A program made the translations under genes and the position numbers. Source: Cristatella mucedo (lineage: Eukaryota; Bryozoa; Phylactolaemata; Cristatellidae). Taken from it: a stretch of DNA of 64,000 bases. Below the pieces are notes generated by a model. The model was given only the letters and a program-made list of their open reading frames with translations. It had not been told where the DNA came from and ran no database searches. Shown here in pieces: positions 54,401-64,000 of the stretch; position 1 is the stretch's first letter; each line of letters opens with the position of its first letter. The stretch covers positions 5,314,001 through 5,378,000 of the forward strand of contig WPIO01000014.1 in assembly GCA_009760855.2 (NCBI GenBank), in the 5' to 3' direction.

Positions 54401-57400
54401 GGGCTCTTAGGCTGCTTTACAAATGAGACTGAATCAGAATCAGCTTCAGAATCAGAATCAGAATGAATCAGCTGACCTATACTTTTACTTTGTGGCTAGC
54501 CTGCTAATGTACCTCGCGTGACCTTCTCACGAGGTCACGAGGCCTTGACCTGGAGAGGGAATGGCAGTAAATGTACAGTCAGACACCAATTACTAACCAA
54601 CACTCGAAAACATGATGCAAGAATGATCAACTACACAAAATCTCAAAGTTTGCTTTTATAAAACCTAAAAAAACAATCAACGACAAAGAAAGATCACCAT
54701 TCAATGCTGCATAGGTCTTAATCCTCCTCCTTTTTAGCAACTGCATCCCATATGCCGAGCTGGTTTGGCCCAATGATTAAGATGCTTGCCCCGACCAAGA
54801 TCTGACCGAGGTCGTGGGCCCGAGCTACATGGCATATGCAAAGCGCCTGAACAGAGATTAAGTTCTCTTAGGGTGCTATACAAATGAATTATTTATTTAT
54901 ATCGGCCTGCTCTTCTCTGTGAATGCAACGCTAAATTAATCTCCCAGGCTAAGAAGACCACAAGTGCCCTTGTCTCAACAGTTCTCCTTATGAAGTGCAT
55001 AGACCTGTAGCTGCCCACCTAAAAATATTGTAAATATGCTTCTAGTTACTCGTCAAGTCCAGTCCCTCTGAAAACAGCAACTGTCAGGCCACTCATTAAA
55101 TGCTTGCCTTGAATCTCTCTCCTCCCTTTCTTATTCAAGACACTTGAACGAGTGGTGGCCAAGTAGCTAAACGATTACATCAGTTAATTAGATCAAACTA
55201 GCAAGTTCCGGTCGGGATTTAGAGCCAACCATTCCTCAGAAACTGCTCTGCTATGGGTTTACAATGACTACCTACCTGATCAATGTTGGTCAGTTAGAGC
55301 TTCTCTGCTAGTTCTCCTAGATCTCTCAGCAGCATTAGATACAATTGACCACTAGATCCTTTTGGAGTGGCTCTCGACACATACCGAGGTATAACTGGCA
55401 CTGTGCTAAACTGGATTAGGTTCTACTTCAGTGACAGATGTCAAAGTGTAGATGTAAATGGCCGTCGATCAATATATCAGCCCCCTTAAAGTACGAGACA
55501 CCCGGAGCTCGGTGATATGACCGCATTCCTTTCACAGTCTCCACTCTCACTCCGGCCTATGTCATCGCCCAACCAATCTCGGCTTTCATTGTTATGCCAT
55601 GGACACTCAGCTCGACCCAGCCTTTGAACTTCTTAGCCTTGATCTGCATCAGTCGCACTTACCAGTCTTGAAGCCTGCATAGATCACATCGGATGGTCAT
55701 TAACATCCTGAAGCTTAGCGACAGTGAGACCGACCTAATAGTAAAGGGCAAGACTAATGTTACCACAAAGCTGAAAGACCTAAACCTCAAGATGGGTCTA
55801 TTTAGTATCAATCTCATAACGTTGCCCCCATCACCTGGCATGCTGTCTCAAAACGACTAGTCACCGGATGAGCACAACATTGCCTCTACTGTCATGCTGG
55901 CCTACTTTCAACTTTTAAAAATTGCCGAAATTTGTGCCTGATTTGTTAAGACAGCCAAACTAGTTCAGGCACCGGTGACATAGCGTCGAGATTACTGCAA
56001 TTTCCTGTATTTAGGACTTCTTGCTTTATTCCTTAATCGTCTGTAACTAGTGCAGAACTCAGCAGCTCTTCTGGTCTGTCGTCAATCGCATAGCAGCCAC
56101 ACCACACCACTTCTGTCTGAGCTTCACTGGCTCCCTATCAAGTATCCAATCAAGGTCAAGATCCTATCTCTCTGGCTTACAAGTCGATTTACTTGCTTGC
56201 ACCAGCCTACCTATACGACCTCCTTGCTCCTCAGGTGTGCAATCTCGGACCACCCAGTCCCCAGCTTCCATTCGTCTTGCCGTCCCTCACACTAAATTAA
56301 AATGTTTTCACGATAGGCCTTCAGCTCGTGTGTACTATGAGTCAGTGACTCCTTTCCGAAGTTTTTTCATCACCAACACTGACTTTGCATCACTAACGTC
56401 TCAGCTAAAGATGCATACGTTCTGCTCTGCTTTCCCTTCAATCCACGTGTCTTTTCTTGTTTGTTCTTGTAAGCTTTACGTGCTTGCCTGTACATGACTG
56501 AGTGTATGTTACTTTTTTAGGGATGGATGCTACTGTGATGGCCCTGAATGTCTTCTTGTGTGCTTTTGCATGCTGCTCTAAGCATGAAACTTTGCTTGTC
56601 ATTAACTCTTTATTAATGTTTCCCTTGCAGCAAGTTGCAAAACGCTTGGATAGATATTTGGTTCTCATGGTGCTATACATCAGACTTAATTACTGTTATT
56701 ATCATTTTTAATTCAACTCTAAGACAGCAACTGGTTAACTATAGTGCCACCAAACTCAAAATCCTAACTCCTTACTAGAATGCGGGCCAGTTGAGCTTGA
56801 AACAAACCACTGTGAAGGCTTCACACCAAGCGATGGTTTTCCAGCCAACCAACCTCCTCGTGGCAATAGTTTTGCTGAGGACTCGATACATACATTTGCC
56901 ACTCGTGATCCAGACGCCCCAAACGACCCCAACCGGTCCAGTAACAATATAACGAATCGAAGACTCTCTTGCAATTCGCTTGGTTTTTACCCGGCCTTGC
57001 ATCCATAGTGAGAATCGGCCGCTGCTCATGGGACTCTTGCATAGCGTCTACTTGCTACACACAGGTATCAATCAATGACAGGCATGCAGAAGCACTGCAT
57101 CAATGTGGAACAAGGATCACACTCGACCAAGCCAATTGCATGCACGGTTGCCATGCTATGATCACATTACCTTTTGCATGAGAAGAGCGTCGATAACCTG
57201 CGAAGAGATTTCGTCAAAGCACTTCTCATACATTTTCTGCTGCCTTTCACTTTCGAGCACCAGTGATGAATTCTCCTCCTCCAGCTTCTTTGACCGCTCC
57301 ATGAGCAAGTTGTACAGCATCGCCTTGTCTCGTCCAATGCTTTCCTGCACAGCAGCAAACACAGAACGCAGCGCTCACTATAACCTATAAGTGAAGCCCA

Positions 57401-60400
57401 GCAACAAAAAGCCACACATGAATAACCCACAGAATAAGTAAACCTAAACTGCTCTTGCCATTGTAGAATAAAAATGGGCATCGAACACAGCAGCAGTGCG
57501 GATTCAAGAATTCGGCGCCATAACGGCAGCTATTCCACTCACTTTTTTTCTTTTCTACCACAGTAATGAGCCGTGTTCATTAAGCTAGAGCATTACAGCA
57601 ACGATAGTGAGTCGAGGTCTATGAACGGGAAAATGCACACTCCTATTGTGGTCTATAAAAACAACAAAAAAGCACGGAAATGGACTATCGAAATAAGGGC
57701 AGCAATCTAGTATATGAATAGGCAGCACGATGACTTGGGCACGTGTCTTGCTCTCACCAGCCCGAGGTAGTGCCTAGAGCAAGCCAAGCAATGACATTAT
57801 TGACATTGCACTGCATCGGCATTAACTTTGTGCCCGAGCAGATGAGCCAAATTGGACTAGCTAGCCCGCGGGATTTGCTATACACGAGCATTCACAGCAT
57901 ATGCTTGGATTCCCTAATGGATTTCTCCCAGCTGCAAATGGGTGCCTGCACACAATTTACATTTTACGCAAGAACATAAAAAAATGGAAATTGCTGCACC
58001 ACTGTCTGCGCTACGAACGAAGCCCTCGGCTACTGCGCTATCAGCTGCTGCTACTACAAACCAGCTGAAACTCCTTAAGACAGAATATTAGTCGATAGGG
58101 GCAACATTCAGTCCTGGCACACAAATTGTGCGCACCCTGAGAATAAACACCATCTCAGACGTAGCTACTTATTATAAAATCGAGGCCAAATAATAATAAA
58201 TAGCACCACGAGGTAGGATTGATAAGAGGGCGAAATAAATGGTGCAGCGGTGCACACTGCCACCTTGGTTACCCTACCAGATGTGAAAAACAAAAAAAAT
58301 GAGCTTATTTGGGAATTTCTGGTGGATTCATAAATAGTTGGGGTTTTCGATGGATTAGTCTTTGGCAGTACCATTAGAACATGGCAAATTAAGAACTTCT
58401 GAATAAGGCAAATACCCCCTCTCGAATAATGCATATTAACGAATTTGTTGAGTTGAATACATTTCTTTAGAAATCGGCAATGCTTCAGACATCATATTTT
58501 GCACGTATGACAGACGTGGAGGTCTGACCTGGTTCGAGACTCGTGCTCGAAATCGATAGTGCAGTCAGAGCAAGAAGCCAGCGAAACTACGTTTCCCAAT
58601 GAAAAAAGAAAGCTGTAGAACATATACAAGTGTTTCAGAAGTCTTGGTAAATACCAAAGATGTCGAAACAATGGTGAACAGCATTTATTAAAAAGTTTAC
58701 ATCAAGACTATGTATGAAAAGGTAGTTCAATTTGGCACATGCATTTGGCAAACCGAAAGAGCTAAAATCTAAGAAATAATTTAAAAGAATGAAGCATTCG
58801 TTCCTTGTTTATCAGAAAACCGATGCTTTGGTAGTTGTCCTTTCTACAGCATCCCCGATTTCTTGCATTGACTCGAATCAAGCCAGGTCTGTGGCTGTGC
58901 ATGCTCAAAATAGCATGCTTCAAACCCTTGATGATTGGTGAGAAAAGCTCCATATTGCTGTTAGGATGCATTTTTAGAGAGGTGGATACTTCGTGCGCGC
59001 AGTAAATATTACTTTCCAGGGCTCAGGCGGTGCTACAAAATAATGTCCTTCGAAAATAGCCACTATGTTAGGTGTCAGATACAGCCCCAGATGCTGCTAA
59101 ATCGGAGTCATTTTGGCACGTTGTTTGCACCCAGTGAGAAAACAAAGTGGGCAGCATGAACGATTTATAAAAACCATTGCTAACGCATGTGAATCCTATG
59201 TTCGGTAAAATTTTGTTCGCCAGCAGCTCATACAATGCTAAAACGTTTTTTATATCTTGATCACCAGGGTGTGCACACAAAACCTTCATAAATACAGCTA
59301 GCATGAATGGCACTACAAAACAAACCACCAAAATTTACGACACAGCAGCTTTCACGAGCTGGCGTATTCACAAACAAGTCGAAACTTTTAAGGCACTGTA
59401 TCATAAACACAGTCTACAATCAGAATGGTTTCATTCAGTTACCAGTCATCCTCTAGACTACCATGGGTATGACAACCCTGTCGTCCGGACAGCGCTATAG
59501 TTACCTGAGCTTTAAGAGATTTGTTATCTGCCATGAGCAATATTTTCTCCTGCTCAAGCTGTCCCACAAGCACCTTGTAATGCTGAAAAAAAATCACGAG
59601 ACTGGTTCAACCAGGCACATGGAACCGAAGCCTAGCACCTTCACCGTAAAATAAGTGACAGTGCATGCTTTTGACACAACGCCTGAAAGGCGGATGAATT
59701 CGAATGTGTGGAATCACAGCCCAGCTCTACTTTGCACACTACGTGGGAGGTGGAAAAGGAGGTCAGTAAATGATTCATAAGCTGGCATCACTAAACTGAA
59801 GATATAGCTAATGCAGTATACCCACTTTCGACTTAGGCAGAGATTGAACATCACTGGACTACTAGTCACTAATGTCGATTACTGTCCAACCACGATGTAG
59901 TGGCGGCACAGTTGTCTTCCAAAAGTTGAAGTTCTTGTGAACATTGTATACGAAAACCGATACAACTAAGACCTGTTTATAGCATATCTGTTTGTTGTTT
60001 AACCGTGGCTCATAAGAAATTACGTGCCTATGAACATTTAAACGCTTACACTTCAATCGTTTGCCCTCATTCACATGCTTCCAGGCTGTGCCCAGAGTGA
60101 AGCTTCAAGCCGCCTGTGGCTTCAGCTTTGCCGACCGTTTGTAACCTCCCTATTAGGTATGATTGCATGTGCCTATTATTATTTCGCCATCATCGCTCAG
60201 ATGCATTGCTTGTTTTGGTTGCTGCTGCAGGGATTCGTGAATTGGGCATTCCGCATAGGAAATCCACCTGTAGCAATCTCGGCTGCTGAAGGCTGTGCAT
60301 GCTCGGTATTACTAGCATAGTCTCGAGCTGCCCTGTAATCATCTCCCTCAAGCGCTGCTGTGAATCACTCTAAATTAGTGGTCATCAGGCCTGCTATAAC

Positions 60401-63348
60401 TCTAGGGGTCAATTTCAATGTTTGTCTTTGGAATCCTACCTCAATGGGCAATGAACACCTTGACCTGGGTAGTTAAAGGCAAGCACCTTAGCCCCTAGGC
60501 CAAAGCAGAACCTTCAGATTTTTCTGATCTCATTTCGATTCTGCATGCAAGAAATCGATCTTTCCTCGTTCTGGGTAATTTTAACGTTCACCTGACTGAC
60601 TCATTTTATCTTGTGCTCATGTGCACGACCCTATTCACAGCAAGGGTCACACACTCGATACAATATTCTCCAATGAGTGTATGGTATCATTGCCTTTAAC
60701 AACCGAATTCTGCACACCTGACCACAGGCATATCTCATTCGGCCTACAGTGTGCCCTCATCCTCATCCAGAATATCTGTGAATCACAAAACCTTAAGACC
60801 CATGATAGCAATGATGTCCGCACGAAAATATCTTCTTCACCCCTACTGCTCAATCCCTCTTCCGAGCTGTCATCATTGGTAGAATGCTACAACGAGACAC
60901 TAGCTGACATGCTTGACGAGTTTTCACCTATGACTAAGCAGACCGCATGCCCTCGCCCAGATGGCCTGTGGTTTACTGCAGACATTAAACTAGCTAGGTC
61001 TACTAAGTGTAAGTTTGAAAAAGCATACAAAAGATTGAGGCTGACTGTCCATCGACAGGCATGTGAGGACTACTGTAGATCATACCAATCTATCATAGGC
61101 AAAGCCAAGTTTAGCTTCTGTAAAAATATTGTTGAATCACAGATGCACAATCCAAAAATGCTGGTGTCTACCATCACCCATCTCTTCAACTAGGTTTGCA
61201 CCTTACCTAGTGATCGTTGGGGTGATGAAACAATTAACTGATTTAACAGCCTCAATCGTATAGGGGCAGAAAAGGCTTAACGGCTACCATCACTTGCAGT
61301 TAGCAATAAAGGATCGCCCACTACAGGATTCCAACCCACTACCTCGGTCGTGAAGACCAAGTACCTTACCTCCAGGGCCATCACGGCCCTTTGCGATCTA
61401 GCTAATGGCTTCTCGAGCTCCTGTCAACAAGGCAGACAAAAATAGAAAGCTCATCCCCACTTGACTCCTGTCCCTCAGTAAGAACCTCACAGGACTCCTC
61501 TACCTCAATTCCATGCAGCAGCACCTCAATCTGTCTGCATTAAAGGTGGCCACGAGTGACCTCATCATAAAATTCCTCTCACAGTCAAAGAAAACTACTA
61601 GTCCTCAACACAGCCCTATTCCAAACATCCTACTTCTAGGATGCATAGATCTGCTGCTGCAATGCAAAGATAACATAACAAATATGTCCTTTAGCCTCAG
61701 GTCTTGTCTCAGCACCTTTCAAAAATGCTTTAGTCCGGCCAATAATTCAAGAAAACTATAGAAAGCAAGACCAAGAAAACTTTTGCACTTTTGCCCAGGC
61801 ATCCTTCTGCCGTTCCTATCAAAGACATTAGAACAAGTTGTGGCATACTAGCTGAACTCTTATATTGGAACTTCAAACCTGACTAGTAAGTTCCAGTCTG
61901 ATTTTAGAGCTAATCACTCCACAGAGTCAGCATTGCATCGGGTGTACGATGACCGTCTCAGGAATGCAGACTTAGGTGAAGTCTCTCTGCTTGTTTTGCT
62001 TGATCTTTCGGCAGTGCCCAATACTACTGATCACCAAATCCTTGTCGAGCACCTTCCATCTCGTCTGGACATCACTGGAATAGCACAGTACTGGTTTAGG
62101 TCCTATCTCAGTGGGAGACTCCAGAGCATTGATGTAAACAGACACAAGATCCTCAGAGGGTTCACTAAAGTACAGTGCACCTCAGGGCTCTCTGCTTAGT
62201 CTGCTTCTATTCCCAATTTATACCCTCCCTCTTGCCGTTGGGATCGCCAAGCACAATATAGACTTTCACTGCTGCATGTACTACTGACATCTTCAAATGA
62301 ATGGAGCAAACTTTCTCTCAAATTTAATGACAATAAGACCAATTTAGTAGTTATTGGCAAACCAAGTTTGACAGAGAAATTGGAAAGCTTAACAGGCTCA
62401 GCCAGCATACCCCCTGTAGCATCTGCATGAAATCTAGGTGACATGTTTCATAGTGACCTTTCACTAGACAACTACACCAGCTCCGCAATCAAGTCTGCCG
62501 ATTTTCAGCTACATAACATTGTTAAAATTCGGGCATGCTTAGACAGGGAGACTAAATTCAAACGGGTCCATGCCTTTGTGAAATCCCATCTCGACTTCGG
62601 CAACTCACTGCTTGCTGGTCTACCGGCCTGTAGTATAAGGCACTTACAGTTGGTGCAAAACTGCAGCTAGGCTCGGCTGTCGTGAGCATCGCACTTGCCA
62701 CATTAAACCACTTCTCGCCGATCTGCAATAGCTTCTAATCAAGCAGCGTACCGACTTGGTTCTGTCACTCGCTTTTAGGTCCCATCGTTCAATGGCTCTA
62801 GACTACCTATCGGAACTACTCGCCCACCAGGCTAGGCATCCTAGCAACTACTTTTGACTCAAAAATGGTTTAGCTATACCTCGAATGAACCTCAAATCCT
62901 TAGGAGTACGTGACTTTAGTTCTTATGCTCCCAAAGCATGAACTCAATCCAGGCTGGCGTTACGACATCCCCTGACTTGACATTTAAAAGCTAAAACGCA
63001 CCTGTTTCTCACAGTATTTGGTGGATCCCTGTGATTTGTCCTCTGTGTGCTTATACAGGCAGACACTGTGCATGCTGCCACTAATCATACTTGCATGTTG
63101 TAACCTGCATGTTACCTTTAACCATGTTATGCTTGTTGACCTGTCGACTTGATCATCAACCATCTGATCATGCTTCCCTTATAGCAAATGCAAAGTGCTA
63201 ATAAAGAGATTAAGTTTTCTGAAGGGACTATACAAATATATTTTATTATCCTTATTATTAAACGACCAGCATACTTACTTCTATCATGACAGCCATTTGT
63301 TGAAGCTGGGCAAGCAAAGCTTTGTGCTTCTGAATAAGCTCCTCGTAC
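47567..63348 (-). CDS. NCKAP5L: NCKAP5/NCKAP5L-like coiled-coil protein, six joined exons, 5' end off window
   Basis: NCKAP5 binds the adaptor NCK; its paralogue NCKAP5L (Cep169) associates with centrosomes and microtubule ends. Exons in transcript order: 63348-63279, 59582-59505, 57344-57171, 52345-51920, 49053-48660, 48456-47567. All phases agree, giving 676 residues from the first complete codon and a TGA stop. The core coiled coil [33 protein letters not shown] and [16 protein letters not shown] parallels the conserved NCKAP5 block (LEAENSAL..., VVQALLTQK, CVKLKTRVFDLEQQN). The C-terminal half is Ser/Pro/Ala-rich and disordered, with proline-rich SH3-binding motifs. The family assignment is secure for the coiled coil; the last two exons are joined on phase and strand alone. 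Confidence 0.82.
48660..49053 (-). CDS. NCKAP5L: NCKAP5-like exon: Ser/Pro-rich region
   Basis: Donor AACG|GTAAGC is clear; the acceptor is chosen as ggtaccag at 49054 because it alone matches the phase of the preceding exon. The product includes [20 protein letters not shown] and [20 protein letters not shown], low in hydrophobics. A competing acceptor (aaaccag, 9-20 nt downstream) would break the frame unless an extra exon intervenes. Confidence 0.65.
49333..50240 (-). mobile_element. Old, GC-enriched LINE-A fragment
   Basis: Collinear with 44170-44780 (for example ACAGGTCGGTGAGAAGCGATG, GCATGGACCAACTTTG, GACGGAGGAGCTGACGTGG) but highly diverged, with tail remnants at the left. Lies in the large NCKAP5-like intron. 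Confidence 0.65.
50590..51020 (+). mobile_element. LINE-B 3' fragment
   Basis: Sense copy of the family: [20 protein letters not shown] and remnants of the SRLWNSLP tail, then the 3' UTR (TTGCGTGAGATGAAGTCTGT) and TTACAGACGAAGATACATTAC at the end. Confidence 0.7.
51025..51915. other. Gap: NCKAP5-like intron
   Basis: G runs at 51385 and 51545 and otherwise nothing recognised. Confidence 0.4.
51920..52345 (-). CDS. NCKAP5L: NCKAP5-like exon: end of coiled coil and Gly/Ser-rich region
   Basis: Acceptor aacattgccag; begins [20 protein letters not shown], directly continuing the core coiled coil, then a Gly/Ser/Pro-rich segment. It ends [12 protein letters not shown] at a GC donor (CAGAG|GCAAGT). 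No GT donor of comparable quality is seen at the end of the open frame. Confidence 0.85.
52840..53998 (+). mobile_element. LINE-A fragment with rearranged RT end
   Basis: Matches the RT C-terminal half ([16 protein letters not shown]-like, [30 protein letters not shown]) and the family 3' tail with (ATT)n at 53970-53998. Contains a 59-bp tandem duplication near 53046. Frames broken. Confidence 0.8.
53046..53163. repeat. 59-bp tandem duplication
   Basis: Two almost identical units (AGATTATGTCGGAGTACTAA... to ...GACATTCGCAC / GACATCCGCAC), one mismatch seen, within a LINE-A copy. Confidence 0.9.
54755..54898 (+). mobile_element. SINE-A copy
   Basis: GCCGAGCTGGTTTGGCCCAA head, GTCGTGGGCCCGAGCTACAT box B region, then AAAGCGCCTGAACAGAGATT tail and an AT-rich end. 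Confidence 0.82.
55060..56705 (+). mobile_element. Old LINE-A copy with RT N-terminal part
   Basis: Broken frames show [47 protein letters not shown] and later [19 protein letters not shown]. Much more diverged than the copies at 30805 and 43930. Ends in (TTA)n-like sequence at 56700. Confidence 0.8.
57171..57344 (-). CDS. NCKAP5L: NCKAP5-like exon: conserved core coiled coil
   Basis: A 174-nt phase 0 exon (acceptor gctgctgtgcag, donor CAAAAG|GTAATG). Contains [20 protein letters not shown] and [17 protein letters not shown], the segment most similar to vertebrate NCKAP5 family proteins. Confidence 0.9.
57345..59504. other. Gap: NCKAP5-like intron
   Basis: No repeat with clear family membership and no domain-bearing frame; an AATAATAAATAGCACC stretch near 58190 may be a LINE tail remnant. 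Confidence 0.4.
59505..59582 (-). CDS. NCKAP5L: NCKAP5-like exon: coiled-coil segment
   Basis: A 78-nt phase 0 exon (acceptor tttttttcag, donor GCTCAG|GTAACT). Encodes [20 protein letters not shown] plus KSLKAQ, continuing the heptad pattern. Confidence 0.83.
60420..60515 (-). mobile_element. Possible tRNA-like SINE head
   Basis: On the minus strand TTTGGCCTAGGGGCTAAGGTG resembles a box A and GTAGGATTCC a degraded box B. No body is recognisable. Confidence 0.3.
60540..63250 (+). mobile_element. LINE-A, most complete copy (endonuclease to 3' tail)
   Basis: Starts with the end of an AP-type endonuclease ([13 protein letters not shown], then [17 protein letters not shown] in a shifted frame). 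A 190-codon inter-domain frame follows (60621-61193), then RT ([20 protein letters not shown], 61933) and the C-terminal tail, with stops and frameshifts. The YADD box is lost. It is split by a SINE-B at 61235-61395. Lies in the first in-window NCKAP5-like intron. Confidence 0.87.
61235..61395 (-). mobile_element. SINE-B inserted in LINE-A
   Basis: On the minus strand GGCCGTGATGGCCCTGGAGG (box A-like) and GGGTTGGAATCC (box B-like) precede a body with TTATTGCTAACTGCAAGTGA and AAGCCTTTTCTGCCCCTA, as in the copy at 7095. Confidence 0.68.
63279..63348 (-). CDS. NCKAP5L: NCKAP5-like exon: first in-window coiled-coil segment
   Basis: Acceptor cctgttgcag, donor ATAGAA|GTAAGT. Encodes [20 protein letters not shown], a leucine heptad, in phase with the exon at 59582. 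More 5' exons must lie beyond 64000. Confidence 0.8.
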
Positions 63349-63349
63349 C

Positions 63350-64000
63350 TGCAACAGGAAACGAGCACCGGGTGTCACGGAGATACTTTTGGTAGCTGGC
63401 ACGTGGTTCTGCATTATCGGGCCACAACGCATAAAGAGACACGGGCATGCAAGTTCCGTTATTTAACACTTAGTGAGCATTTGGTCACACTGCAATTCTT
63501 CTAGAGCTCGGGATCTGCAAATGCTAAGGGAAACCACTACTAAGAACCTGAATTATTCGTTGCATTTAATCATCCCCTGTGCAGTAACTATAACAACTGA
63601 CCTACCGGCAACCGTGCTAAGTCTTCGCAGGCATGGAGGTAGATTAGGTGTTCATTGGAGTTATCCTGTTGTCAGCCGGGATTTAAAGGAGCGAGTCTCT
63701 GTCAAGGACACCCGGCCCCTTTAAATCGCACCACTTCAGCTTAATATCACATGGAGGTCAACTGATACAGAATCTATTAGCTGCAATCACCGCTAGCGAC
63801 GACCGTTTAAGCTACAAGCGTTAGTATTCTCCTCCCTGGCTGCTTGGCATGCCCACCAGGCCAAGCCGAATCACGGCTAGCTAATTTCTGGCTTCGCATT
63901 ATGAGGCATAATTGACTCCTTTTTACATACATTTAAGATAACATGCGTAAAACGATATAGAAGCGATATTTATTCACCATGGAAGCACGAATGGATGCAA
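63350..64000. other. Gap: 5' intron of the NCKAP5-like gene at window edge
   Basis: A short inverted repeat (GATTTAAAGG near 63689 and CCTTTAAATC near 63717) is the only structure noted. Confidence 0.4.

Overview
This window is nuclear DNA of an animal, probably an invertebrate; I cannot place the phylum. Three multi-exon genes with GT-AG introns and animal-type domain architectures are present, and the introns and spacers are packed with LINEs, tRNA-derived SINEs, microsatellites and one large virus-like transposon. There are no operons, no CRISPR array and no rRNA genes. Most long open frames are shadows of GC-rich exons or of transposon relics.

Gene 1 (+, 6.5-16.5 kb, possibly starting by 1.8 kb or off the left edge) encodes the C-terminal half of a small G protein signalling modulator (SGSM1/2-type RabGAP). 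Nine exons join in phase through the TBC domain to a stop at 16494-16496, with a poly(A) signal near 17055. Gene 2 (-, 29574 to 21578) is a complete NBR1 autophagy receptor. Its 14 exons join in phase to 1069 residues, in the order PB1, ZZ, coiled coils, four-tryptophan domain, a candidate LC3-interacting motif and UBA. Gene 3 (-, 63348 to 47567, 5' end off the window) is an NCKAP5/NCKAP5L-like coiled-coil and proline-rich protein in six joined exons, one intron using a GC donor. Genes 1 and 2 converge tail to tail. Genes 2 and 3 lie head to tail, separated by about 18 kb of repeats.

That spacer holds the most unusual object: a 7.97-kb Polinton/Maverick-like element (34000-41972) with two GC-rich 411-bp terminal inverted repeats that are nearly identical, around an AT-rich interior. 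The interior carries broken protein-primed DNA polymerase B, retroviral-type integrase, a fibre-like protein with a phage tail-fibre motif, and several unknown frames. It is itself interrupted by a LINE/SINE 3' tail.

The rest is repeats: a CR1/L2/Jockey-like LINE (LINE-A, about a dozen copies, one retaining endonuclease remnants), a second LINE-like family (LINE-B), a Tc1/mariner scrap, a tRNA-headed SINE (SINE-A) that shares the LINE-A 3' tail, a second tRNA-like SINE (SINE-B), a 575-bp CT / CTATCTCC satellite in the last SGSM intron, and several perfect hairpins.
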